Shown here in pieces: positions 25,538 through 33,391 of a DNA stretch of 64,000 bases. This DNA comes from Tannerella forsythia (GTDB lineage Bacteria; Bacteroidota; Bacteroidia; Bacteroidales; Tannerellaceae). The stretch is from assembly GCF_001006485.1 (NCBI RefSeq), contig NZ_JUET01000083.1:1-64000 (forward strand), given 5' to 3'. Within the stretch, counting starts at the first letter, position 1. Each line of letters opens with the position of its first letter. The notes beneath the pieces are model-generated. The model saw nothing but the letters and a program-made list of their open reading frames with translations. It was not told the origin of the DNA and did no database searches. A program made the position numbers and the translations under genes.

Positions 25538-26548
25538 ATGTCAAGATTACGTAATAAGCGAATCGCTTCCCTGATTTGTACTCGTCTAACGATGCTTTTC
25601 GTTTGCATCTTCTTTTGGGGAGAGGGTAAAGCCCAATCATCGGAAGATTTAATCGGTCGATGCATTACTTTTCTGGAAGCAAGTGACAGTATCGCTTTCA
25701 GGAAGGTCTATCCGGATATTTTTATGCGATATGCGGCGGAGGCTTCGAAAATTTATTTAGACAGTGCCATTCATCAAGGTGATCAACAGGCCGTTCAATC
25801 CTACTTGGAGAGCTTGACAGCCGCCCCCGAATTAGACGCTTTAGCGTATTATTACCTCTCGAATACGGAATATCATCCCTTCTTCCGGTCACTGTCGGGC
25901 TGGGAGAAGTATGAAAGATGGCTCGACTCCGTAAAGTCCGTACCTTATGCCGACATCCGCGACGAAATATGGCGTATCCAACGCGAAGATCAAGGAATCA
26001 GGGTATTGTGGATCAATCTGCCGAAAGAGACAGCTGACACCACTAAGGCACAAGTTCGGAATGAAATGCGGCGTGTAGACGAGCGAAATACCCGACGTGC
26101 AGCACAGATTCTCGATGCTTTCGGCAAGTGGCCGGGAGCGGATGTGTTAGGAGCATCGGCCGATCAGACGCTTTGGCTATGCATCCAGCATGCTGACCAA
26201 CGGCCGGAAGTAGCTGTCCGCTACTTGCCGATGCTGAAGGCGGCTGTTGATGAAAAGCGCACAGTTCCGATGTACTATGCTTATCTGGTAGACCGTATCC
26301 GTATGCATGAAGGACGCGAGCAAGTCTATGGAACGCAGACTTATAAAACAAAAGAGGAGGATGGACGTTCGTTCTTTTTCGTCGTTCCCATCGAAGACGT
26401 CGAACATGTAGACGAACGACGTGCCGCGATGGGCATGGGACCGCTCGCCGAATATCTCGAAGGGATGGGACAGAAATGGGACTTGGTCCAATATCAAAAA
26501 GATCTGCCCAAAATTTGGACGTATTACCGACGATCGAAGATGAAATAA
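25538..26548 (+). CDS. Secreted DUF6624-like protein
   Basis: A 336-residue protein with a signal peptide (MLFVCIFFWGEGKAQS, residues 19-34). The C-terminal half has QTLWLCIQHADQRPEVAVRY, LPMLKAAV and MYYAYLVDRIRMHEGREQVYGTQ. This is the pattern of the DUF6624 family as I remember it; the biochemical function is unknown. It begins 4 bases after hutU, so it is likely translated from the hut transcript. Its base composition is less G+C-rich at third positions than hutU, which suggests later insertion into the operon. Confidence 0.7.
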   Translation: MSRLRNKRIASLICTRLTMLFVCIFFWGEGKAQSSEDLIGRCITFLEASDSIAFRKVYPDIFMRYAAEASKIYLDSAIHQGDQQAVQSYLESLTAAPELDALAYYYLSNTEYHPFFRSLSGWEKYERWLDSVKSVPYADIRDEIWRIQREDQGIRVLWINLPKETADTTKAQVRNEMRRVDERNTRRAAQILDAFGKWPGADVLGASADQTLWLCIQHADQRPEVAVRYLPMLKAAVDEKRTVPMYYAYLVDRIRMHEGREQVYGTQTYKTKEEDGRSFFFVVPIEDVEHVDERRAAMGMGPLAEYLEGMGQKWDLVQYQKDLPKIWTYYRRSKMK

Positions 26549-26596
26549 ATGGTTGGTAAAATGAATGTGTAAGAATTCTTTTTTCAGCCCCACCTT

Positions 26597-26902
26597 ATGC
26601 AAATTGTAAGTTTATATTGCCATTATCATAAAAACAAGTGCTTCGCCTTCGGATCGGTGCCTACCGACCGGTTGAATGCACAAAGTGATATGGAGCTGAT
26701 ATTAGGTATGGCCGATGGAATCCCGTTCGAGTATGCCGGCAACCATTTCAACCTGAAATTTACAATGCTTGATACTCGGAATCATTCGATTGACCTGCCC
26801 GCACACAAGGCTGTTTTTCATCCATTGATACGTCAGTATCCATATATGGATAACTCAAAGCAATTGATTTATGAAAAAATTGAGAAACAACTGATTAGCT
26901 GA
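26597..26902 (+). CDS. Degenerate MNT-type nucleotidyltransferase domain (HEPN/MNT antitoxin relic)
   Basis: The 101-residue frame contains FGSVPTDRLNAQSDMELILG, which aligns with the MNT nucleotidyltransferase motif GS..R......SD.DL. The GS pair and the SD are in register, but the usual Arg is Thr and the second catalytic Asp is Glu. Downstream, IDLPAHKAVFHPLIRQ resembles the VDL....L.P.IR segment of MntA-like antitoxins. No HEPN toxin partner follows. The first 30 residues look weak, and the true start could be the Met at 26691, which would leave out the GS motif. I see it as a decaying toxin-antitoxin relic between the DUF6624 and VIT/VWA genes. Confidence 0.45.
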   Translation: MQIVSLYCHYHKNKCFAFGSVPTDRLNAQSDMELILGMADGIPFEYAGNHFNLKFTMLDTRNHSIDLPAHKAVFHPLIRQYPYMDNSKQLIYEKIEKQLIS

Positions 26903-26931
26903 ATCACGATCTAAATTTAAACAATAACATC

Positions 26932-29856
26932 ATGAAGAATCTGAAAAAAATCATTGCATCTTCGTTATCTGTCATTTCCTTGGCAATTTCGGCTCAGAAC
27001 GTGATCCCGAAAATGAGCATCGTACGTGAATCGAACGTTACCCCAATTGTCTTACAAGATATGCATATCGACATTTATGTGGTAGGACAAACAGCCGTTA
27101 CTACGATGGAGATGGTGTTTTATAATCCGAATGGTCGCGTGATGGAGGGCGAGTTCGAGTTTCCGCTCGCAGACGGCCAGCAGGTATCGCGGTTTGCGCT
27201 CGATATAGACGGTCGCATGCGCGAAGGAGTCGTGGTAGATAAGGCACGAGGACGAGAAGCGTTCGAGAGTGTCGTCAGACGCAATGTCGACCCCGGTTTA
27301 CTCGAAAAAACGGAAGGCAACAATTTCAAAGCCCGCATCTATCCGATGCCGGCCAAAGGTACCCGCCGCGTACTGATCGCTTTTGAACAAGAATTACATG
27401 ATCGTAAGGGGAAGGATGCTTATTTCCTGCCGATCAAGAGCCCGATAACCTTGAAGAATTTCACGCTCAAGGCCGAAATCGTTTCGCGTTTTGTAGAAGT
27501 CGACACCGAAAATTCGCTGGGACTCTCGTTCACCCATTCGCGCAACTCCTATCTCACCGAAGTCTGCAAGACAGACTACACACTTTCAGACGATATCTCC
27601 CTCCTCTTCCCGAAAGTAGAAAAGCCGCAAGTCATCGTAGCATCAGAGGGCAAAAAAACATACTTCTATGGCAGTTTAATGCAGCCGGAGAGAGCCGACG
27701 AGCAGAAAACGCTCCCGAAAAAAATAGTCATCCTGTGGGATGCCTCCAATTCGAGTCGTAAACGCAATTTTACTAAAGAGTTTCAGCTATTAGAGGCTTA
27801 TTTCAGGCAGGTACAAGAAGCAGATATCGAGCTGAATACATTCCATATTCAAGCCGGCAAACCCGAACAGTTCACTCTTCGAAACGGCGCTTGGAACGCA
27901 TTAAAATCAGCACTCGAAAAAATCACTTATGACGGAGCCACTAGCCTGAAAGCGCTGTCGTTCGTCCCTGACGCCGATGAGTACCTCCTTTTTACTGACG
28001 GTATTTTCAACTTCGACACCGATACCGATTTCGCAGAGTTGGTTCAACGGGTACGGAAGCCTGTCTATGTCATCAACTCAAACAGGACGGCCCACCCCGA
28101 AAAACTCAACTATCTGGCCTTCGCGACCGGCGCCCGTTATATTGATCTGACACGCAATGAGGTGGAACAATTGGCACGCGAAATGATGCAAATACCTTAT
28201 CAACTGATCGAAGTGAAAGTACTTTCAGGCCAGGTTTCGGATATTTACCCGAAAGCGAAAGCGGTGGTTACTCAACGGCATTTCACCCTGTCGGGTGAAA
28301 TGTTCAGCGAAACGGCGACACTCGAACTCTCGTTCGGATACGGTAATAAAGTGGTACAAAAACAAACGATCGACATAAAAAAAGAAACAGGTACCGACAC
28401 GAAACGGTTCACTCTGCTCCGTCGCATTTGGGCCGAAAAGAACATCGTACAACGACAGATAGAAGGCCGGCCGCAAACCGAAATCGATGCGATCGGAAAG
28501 GAGTACAGCATCGTAACGGCAGGCACCTCACTAATTGTTTTAGAGAATATTGCAGACTATGTACATTATAAAATCATACCGCCGGCCGAGTTGCAGGAAC
28601 TATATTATTCGATCCTGAAAGAGGAAGAAACCGAAGAAAAAAAGGCTGATGTCGAAAAAAAAGCGGAAAAGAAACAAATGATCGAAGAGGTAATTGCCCT
28701 ATCGAATGCGCAGACCGATTGGTGGAAAACCGATTTCCCAGTAAAAACCGAAAAGCCGGATTCGAAAAAAACAGCCCACTCATCCAATGATTCTTCCGAA
28801 TTAGTAGAAGAAGAGATTGTGGTTGCGTATGCCACCAGACGCGCAGCCAGCCACGGGGTGCTCAATGAGGCTGTCGCGAGTGAAGAGGTGGCGAAGATAG
28901 AATCTGATTTGCAAGCAGTCGTAGTAACAGAACGTGCGCCGCACGTTTCGTCTCCGAAGATACAACTGAACGAATGGAATCCTGAAACGCCTTATCTAAA
29001 AGTACTGGAGTATGCTGATGTCGAAAAATCGTACGAGACATACCTGAAAATGAAAATTGAATATGGCGAAATACCCGCATTTTACGTAGACGCTGCCGAC
29101 TATTTCTTCAAAAACGACAAAAAAGATACCGCCTTACTGGTGATCTCGAATCTGGCCGAACTGAATCTGGCCGAAGCACAGATATTGCGTATGCTGGGGC
29201 AAAAACTGCTCCAATACGGCTTTACGGAGCAGTGCGTATCCATATACCGTAAGATATTGACGATCCGTAAAGAAGAGCCACAGACGTATCGCGATTTGGG
29301 ACTGGCACTGGCGCAACACAAGCAGTTCGACGAGGCTGTGAAAATGCTCTATGAGGTAGTAACGCATCGTTGGGACAATCGTTTCAGGGGCATCCAGTTG
29401 ATAGCGATGAACGAAATTAACGCCATAGCTAACGCAAACAAGAATGTAGATGTCTCGTTCGTCGAGAAAAGACTGCTTAAGAATGAACCGGTCGACATAC
29501 GCGTCGTACTTACATGGGACACGGATAATTCCGATATGGACTTGTGGGTGATTGACCCGAAAGAAGAAAAATGCTACTATAGCAACGTATTGACGTATCT
29601 GGGCGGAAAAATCTCCAACGACATTACTCAAGGTTATGGACCGGAAGAGTTTATGCTGAAGAGAGCTATAAAAGGCAGCTACAATGTCAAAGTCAATTAT
29701 TTCAGTACAAGATCGCAGAAACAACTCTTCCCCGTAAGTCTACGCATCGAGTTCTTTACTGATTACGGTACACCAGCACAGAGAAGGCAGGAGAGTGTTG
29801 TTCGGTTAGTCGATCAGAAAGAGGTGATTGACGTCGGGAGCTTTTTGAAGGAATAA
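26932..29856 (+). CDS. Secreted VIT/VWA-domain protein with TPR region and DUF2135-like C-terminus
   Basis: A 974-residue multidomain envelope protein. After a signal peptide (residues 1-21) comes a VIT domain at about 25-155 (EMVFYNPNGRVMEGEFEFPL, then RIYPMPAKGTRRVLIAFEQE). A von Willebrand A domain starts near residue 260 with an intact MIDAS start (DASNS, DxSxS). A charged Glu/Lys-rich linker at about 560-610 follows. A helical TPR-like region occupies about 750-840, and a C-terminal domain (VVLTWDTDNSDMDLWVIDP) matches DUF2135/YfaP. Such proteins are thought to mediate adhesion or complex assembly; the partner is unknown. It lies in the middle of the hut cluster without an obvious metabolic link. 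Confidence 0.85.
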   Translation: MKNLKKIIASSLSVISLAISAQNVIPKMSIVRESNVTPIVLQDMHIDIYVVGQTAVTTMEMVFYNPNGRVMEGEFEFPLADGQQVSRFALDIDGRMREGVVVDKARGREAFESVVRRNVDPGLLEKTEGNNFKARIYPMPAKGTRRVLIAFEQELHDRKGKDAYFLPIKSPITLKNFTLKAEIVSRFVEVDTENSLGLSFTHSRNSYLTEVCKTDYTLSDDISLLFPKVEKPQVIVASEGKKTYFYGSLMQPERADEQKTLPKKIVILWDASNSSRKRNFTKEFQLLEAYFRQVQEADIELNTFHIQAGKPEQFTLRNGAWNALKSALEKITYDGATSLKALSFVPDADEYLLFTDGIFNFDTDTDFAELVQRVRKPVYVINSNRTAHPEKLNYLAFATGARYIDLTRNEVEQLAREMMQIPYQLIEVKVLSGQVSDIYPKAKAVVTQRHFTLSGEMFSETATLELSFGYGNKVVQKQTIDIKKETGTDTKRFTLLRRIWAEKNIVQRQIEGRPQTEIDAIGKEYSIVTAGTSLIVLENIADYVHYKIIPPAELQELYYSILKEEETEEKKADVEKKAEKKQMIEEVIALSNAQTDWWKTDFPVKTEKPDSKKTAHSSNDSSELVEEEIVVAYATRRAASHGVLNEAVASEEVAKIESDLQAVVVTERAPHVSSPKIQLNEWNPETPYLKVLEYADVEKSYETYLKMKIEYGEIPAFYVDAADYFFKNDKKDTALLVISNLAELNLAEAQILRMLGQKLLQYGFTEQCVSIYRKILTIRKEEPQTYRDLGLALAQHKQFDEAVKMLYEVVTHRWDNRFRGIQLIAMNEINAIANANKNVDVSFVEKRLLKNEPVDIRVVLTWDTDNSDMDLWVIDPKEEKCYYSNVLTYLGGKISNDITQGYGPEEFMLKRAIKGSYNVKVNYFSTRSQKQLFPVSLRIEFFTDYGTPAQRRQESVVRLVDQKEVIDVGSFLKE

Positions 29857-29998
29857 AACAGAACATATAAAGATAAATGCAAAAATATTCGATTGCTACA
29901 AGTTGTGACAACGAATTGCAGAATAATCATTAGCCGCTGCTACAACAATCTATCATTACAGAATTTATTTTTTAATATCATAATATAGTAAATCAATC

Positions 29999-30895
29999 AT
30001 GAACAAAATCATCGAATGCGTTCCCAACTTTAGCGAAGGGCGCGACAAAGAAAAAATCGAGAAAATCGTGGAGTGTTTCCGCGGAAAAGACAATGTAAAA
30101 CTCTTGGACTACAGCAACGACGAAGACCATAACCGCTTAGTCGTTACCGTGGTGGGCGAGCCTGCTCCGTTACGGGATGCCGTGATCGAGGCGATCGGAG
30201 TAGCCGTGAAGCTGATCGACCTGAACAAGCACAGCGGCCAACATCCCCGCATGGGAGCGGTAGATGTGGTGCCGTTTATCCCGATCAAGAACACGACGAT
30301 GGACGAAGCCATCGCCCTCTCGAAAGAGGTGGCCGAGCAGGTGGCTCAACGGTATGCCCTGCCCGTATTCCTCTATGAGAAATCGGCTTCGGCGCCTCAC
30401 CGCGAGAATCTGGCCGCCGTACGCAAAGGCGAATTCGAAGGGATGGCCGAGAAGATCAAACAACCCGAATGGCATCCCGATTTCGGTCCGGCCGAGCGTC
30501 ATGCGACGGCGGGAACGGTAGCCATCGGAGCACGGATGCCGCTCGTAGCTTACAACGTGAACCTCAATACCGGCGATCTCTCCATTGCCGATGCCATCGC
30601 CAAGAAAGTGCGTTTCCTCGGCGGCGGCCTCCGCTTCTGCAAGGCCATGGGCGTGGAACTGACCGATCGCGGCATCGTGCAGGTGTCGATGAACCTGACC
30701 GACTTCACGAAGACGGCTATCTACCGTGCACACGAAATGGTGCGTATGGAAGCGCAACGCTACGGCGTGAGCGTCGTGGGCGCCGAAGTGATCGGACTCG
30801 TACCGATGCAGGCGCTGATCGACTGTGCCGAATATTATCTGGGAATCGAGAAATTCTCGATGGATCAGGTACTCGAATCGCGCATCATGGAGTAA
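29999..30895 (+). CDS. ftcD: Glutamate formimidoyltransferase
   Basis: It transfers the formimino group from N-formimino-L-glutamate to tetrahydrofolate, releasing glutamate, in histidine degradation. The 298-residue protein is the transferase half alone; in mammals this is fused to the cyclodeaminase. Motifs include ECVPNFSEGRD, HNRLVVTVVGEP, HPRMGAVDVVPFIP (with the active-site His) and MNLTDFTKTAIYRAHEMV. The partner cyclodeaminase is the separate gene at 32748. hutI follows after 57 bases. Third positions are G+C-rich like the other hut genes. Confidence 0.95.
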   Translation: MNKIIECVPNFSEGRDKEKIEKIVECFRGKDNVKLLDYSNDEDHNRLVVTVVGEPAPLRDAVIEAIGVAVKLIDLNKHSGQHPRMGAVDVVPFIPIKNTTMDEAIALSKEVAEQVAQRYALPVFLYEKSASAPHRENLAAVRKGEFEGMAEKIKQPEWHPDFGPAERHATAGTVAIGARMPLVAYNVNLNTGDLSIADAIAKKVRFLGGGLRFCKAMGVELTDRGIVQVSMNLTDFTKTAIYRAHEMVRMEAQRYGVSVVGAEVIGLVPMQALIDCAEYYLGIEKFSMDQVLESRIME

Positions 30896-30952
30896 ACGCT
30901 TCGAACGATAATGCTTGTTCAGATTGATGGTAAACACATTTAAACGGATTCA

Positions 30953-32191
30953 ATGAACAACCTGATCATAAAAAATGCGTCCCAAGTCGTTACATGCAGC
31001 GGCTTTGCCCCGAAACGCGGAAAGGAGATGTCGGAACTGCATGTCATCGAGCATGGGACGGTCGTTGTAACGGACGGAATCATTTCGCACGTGCTGAGAT
31101 CGGGCGAACCGGTTCCCGTCAACGAAGCGGAGTATGAAATCCTCGACGGCACGGGTAAAGCGCTGTTGCCCGGTTTTGTCGATCCGCATACCCACTTTGT
31201 GTTCGGCGGCTATCGTGAGGAGGAATTCTCGTGGCGCATGCGCGGCGACAGCTACATGGACATCATGAATCGCGGAGGAGGCATCGTCAACACCACACGG
31301 GCTACGCGCGAAGCGTCGGAGGAGGAGCTGTTCGAAGCAGGCTGCCAACGGCTCGACGCGATGATACGCCTCGGCATCACGACCGTCGAAGGAAAGAGCG
31401 GCTACGGGCTCGACAGGGAGACCGAATTGAAGCAGCTCCGTGTGATGCGTCGCCTCAACAGCGAACACCCGATGGACGTCGTTCCCACGTTTATGGGACC
31501 TCATGCGACGCCGGCCGAGTGGAAAGGACGCGAAGACGAGTTTATCGACTTCAACATCCGTGAGATGCTTCCCCTTGTGGCGCAGGAGCAACTGGCCGAG
31601 TTCGCCGATATCTTCTGCGAGAAGAACGTCTTTACGATTGAGCAGTCGCGCCGTTACCTGCAAGCGGCCCGCGAGCACGGCTTCGAATTGAAGATTCATG
31701 CCGACGAGATTGTCCGGTTCGGAGGGGCCGAGCTGGCCGCCGAATTGAAATGTACTTCGGCCGATCACCTGCTGCAAGCCTCCGACGAGGGCATCCGCGC
31801 CATGGCCGAAGCGGGTGTGGTAGCAACTCTGCTGCCGCTCACCGCCTTCTCGCTGCGCGAAGAATATGCACGAGGACGTGAGATGATCGATGCCGGATGC
31901 GTCGTAGCGCTGGCGACCGACCTCAACCCCGGCAGTTCGTTCAGCGCCTCCGTACCGTTGCTGTTCGCCATCGCCTGTATTTATATGAAGCTCTCGCCCG
32001 AAGAGGCTGTAACGGCCTTGACGATCAACAGCGCGGCAGCCCTCCGTCGTGCCGACAAGATCGGCAGCATCGATGTGGGCAAGCAGGGCGATCTGGTGCT
32101 GCTGCAATTCCCGTCGTACAAGTTCCTGCCCTACCATGTAGGGATGAATATCGTGGAAAAAGTAATTAAGGGAGGAAGAGTGATTGAGTAA
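30953..32191 (+). CDS. hutI: Imidazolonepropionase
   Basis: Third step of histidine degradation: hydrolysis of imidazolone-5-propionate to N-formimino-L-glutamate. The 412-residue amidohydrolase shows the metal motif FVDPHTHFVFGG, substrate and active-site segments GGGIVNTTRATR and TVEGKSGYGLD, the metal-binding HADEI, and the conserved ATDLNPGSS near the C-terminus. A long open frame on the opposite strand is a shadow caused by the G+C-rich codon usage. The next hut gene is separated from it by the four-helix-bundle element at 32197-32735. Confidence 0.96.
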   Translation: MNNLIIKNASQVVTCSGFAPKRGKEMSELHVIEHGTVVVTDGIISHVLRSGEPVPVNEAEYEILDGTGKALLPGFVDPHTHFVFGGYREEEFSWRMRGDSYMDIMNRGGGIVNTTRATREASEEELFEAGCQRLDAMIRLGITTVEGKSGYGLDRETELKQLRVMRRLNSEHPMDVVPTFMGPHATPAEWKGREDEFIDFNIREMLPLVAQEQLAEFADIFCEKNVFTIEQSRRYLQAAREHGFELKIHADEIVRFGGAELAAELKCTSADHLLQASDEGIRAMAEAGVVATLLPLTAFSLREEYARGREMIDAGCVVALATDLNPGSSFSASVPLLFAIACIYMKLSPEEAVTALTINSAAALRRADKIGSIDVGKQGDLVLLQFPSYKFLPYHVGMNIVEKVIKGGRVIE

Positions 32192-32213
32192 CGAAGAGTG
32201 AAAAGTGAAGAGT

Positions 32214-32261
32214 GAAAAGTGAATAACTAAAAGTGAAGAGTGAAAAACTAAAAGTGAAAAA
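32214..32261. repeat. Left complementary arm of the four-helix-bundle element
   Basis: Two blocks (32214-32232 and 32244-32261) are exact reverse complements of 32695-32713 and 32673-32690. In RNA they would form a long A-U-rich stem closing over the internal gene. Confidence 0.85.
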
Positions 32262-32284
32262 TAAGAAGTGAAGAGTGAAAAATT

Positions 32285-32665
32285 ATGGCTGACTCCATTT
32301 TGAAAACGAAGAGTTATCATTTTGCGATAAGGATCGTCAGACTTGCTCAAATGCTTCAGAGCGACAGGATGAAGTTTGTCTTAAGCCGTCAGATTTTGAG
32401 AAGCGGAACATCCATAGGTGCCTTGGTTCGAGAAGCGGAGTTCGGTCAGAGTAAAGCCGATTTCGTTCATAAAATGAGTATTGCGCTAAAAGAAGCTAAC
32501 GAAACGCATTACTGGTTGTCTTTGATTTTTGATACCGGCTATATGGAAGAGAATCTTTCCGTTTCCTTAAAAAAGGATTGCGAAGAAATCATTTCATTGC
32601 TCGTATCGACCGTAAAGACATCCAAAAAAAGCCTGAAAGAAAAAGAACGATCCCCCAACTTTTAA
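32285..32665 (+). CDS. Four-helix-bundle protein (23S rRNA IVS-protein family)
   Basis: A 126-residue all-helical protein with the family hallmarks SYHFAIRIVRLAQML, LSRQILRSGTSIGALVREAE, QSKADFVHKMSIALKEANET and HYWLSLI. The family was first found encoded in 23S rRNA intervening sequences. It also occurs widely as free genes in Bacteroidetes, and its function is not established (possibly RNA binding). This copy lies between hutI and fchA, bounded on both sides by complementary repeats. Codon usage is A+T-richer than in the surrounding hut genes, consistent with insertion. Confidence 0.92.
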   Translation: MADSILKTKSYHFAIRIVRLAQMLQSDRMKFVLSRQILRSGTSIGALVREAEFGQSKADFVHKMSIALKEANETHYWLSLIFDTGYMEENLSVSLKKDCEEIISLLVSTVKTSKKSLKEKERSPNF

Positions 32666-32672
32666 TTTTTAG

Positions 32673-32713
32673 TTTTTCACTTTTAGTTTTTAGTTTTTAG
32701 TTATTCACTTTTC
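32673..32713. repeat. Right complementary arm of the four-helix-bundle element
   Basis: The T-rich blocks 32673-32690 and 32695-32713 are the reverse complements of the left arm at 32244-32261 and 32214-32232. Confidence 0.85.
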
Positions 32714-32747
32714 GTTTATCGTTTTTCACTAAATAAATTAGAAGAAT

Positions 32748-33377
32748 ATGAACTTACAAGATTTAACAGTCAAAGAATTTATCGACAAAGTAACCGGCAA
32801 CGATCCTGTGCCGGGTGGAGGAAGCGTGTCGGCCCTGAATGGTTCGCTGGCAGCTTCGTTAGCGGCTATGGTAGCCAATCTGACCGTGGGGCGTAAGAAG
32901 TACGCCGAGGTCAACGACGAGATGGAGGGGCTGTCGGCACGTCTGACGGGCTTATCCGCTCAATTATTAAACGATGTAGACCGCGACGCCGAGGCGTACG
33001 ACCGCGTCTTCGCAGCCTTCAAGTTGCCCAAAGAGACGGACGAAGAGAAGGCCGTTCGCACGGAAGCCGTCCAGCGTGAGACGAAGTATGCCGCCGAGGT
33101 ACCGATGGAAGTAGCCCGTACGGCTCACGCCATGTTGCCGCTTATCGATACGGTCGCGCGCAAAGGCAACAGCAACGCGGTAACGGATGCCTGCGTAGCC
33201 ATGATGTGCGCCCGCACGGCCGTGCTGGGAGCGCTGCTGAACGTGCGTATCAACCTGACGTCGATTACCGACGAGGCGTTTGTGAAAGAGATGAGCGCCG
33301 AGGCCGAACGGCTCGAGCGGGAGACGCTCGCCTCCGAACAGCAGGTGCTCGAATACGTTAAAACAGTTTTCCAATAA
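32748..33377 (+). CDS. fchA: Formimidoyltetrahydrofolate cyclodeaminase
   Basis: It converts 5-formimino-THF, made by FtcD, into 5,10-methenyl-THF and ammonia, feeding histidine carbon into one-carbon metabolism. The 209-residue helical protein shows the FTCD C-terminal-domain motif DPVPGGGSVSALNGSLAASL and the later KGNSNAVTDACVAMMCARTA segment with the expected Asn, Asp and Ala pattern. It starts 83 bases after the four-helix-bundle gene and ends 14 bases before hutH. Confidence 0.93.
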   Translation: MNLQDLTVKEFIDKVTGNDPVPGGGSVSALNGSLAASLAAMVANLTVGRKKYAEVNDEMEGLSARLTGLSAQLLNDVDRDAEAYDRVFAAFKLPKETDEEKAVRTEAVQRETKYAAEVPMEVARTAHAMLPLIDTVARKGNSNAVTDACVAMMCARTAVLGALLNVRINLTSITDEAFVKEMSAEAERLERETLASEQQVLEYVKTVFQ

Positions 33378-33391
33378 ATACAGACTACACT

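Larger units (their letters stand above)
32197..32735. mobile_element. IVS-like element: four-helix-bundle gene flanked by complementary repeats
   Basis: The purine-rich flank 32197-32284 (many GTGAAAAGTGAAG-like units) and the pyrimidine-rich flank about 32666-32735 are reverse complements of each other in long blocks. Positions 32214-32232 pair perfectly with 32695-32713 (19 bases), and 32244-32261 pair with 32673-32690 (18 bases). The single gene inside belongs to the family first named for 23S rRNA intervening sequences, which also sit on stems cut by RNase III. I infer an element inserted between hutI and fchA. No target duplication or transposase was seen. Confidence 0.6.

Noticed and set aside
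30950-32350. 466-codon open frame antisense to hutI
   Set aside because: It is a shadow frame caused by G+C-rich codon usage in hutI, and it runs on into the repeat arm. No protein-like motifs or promoter were seen.
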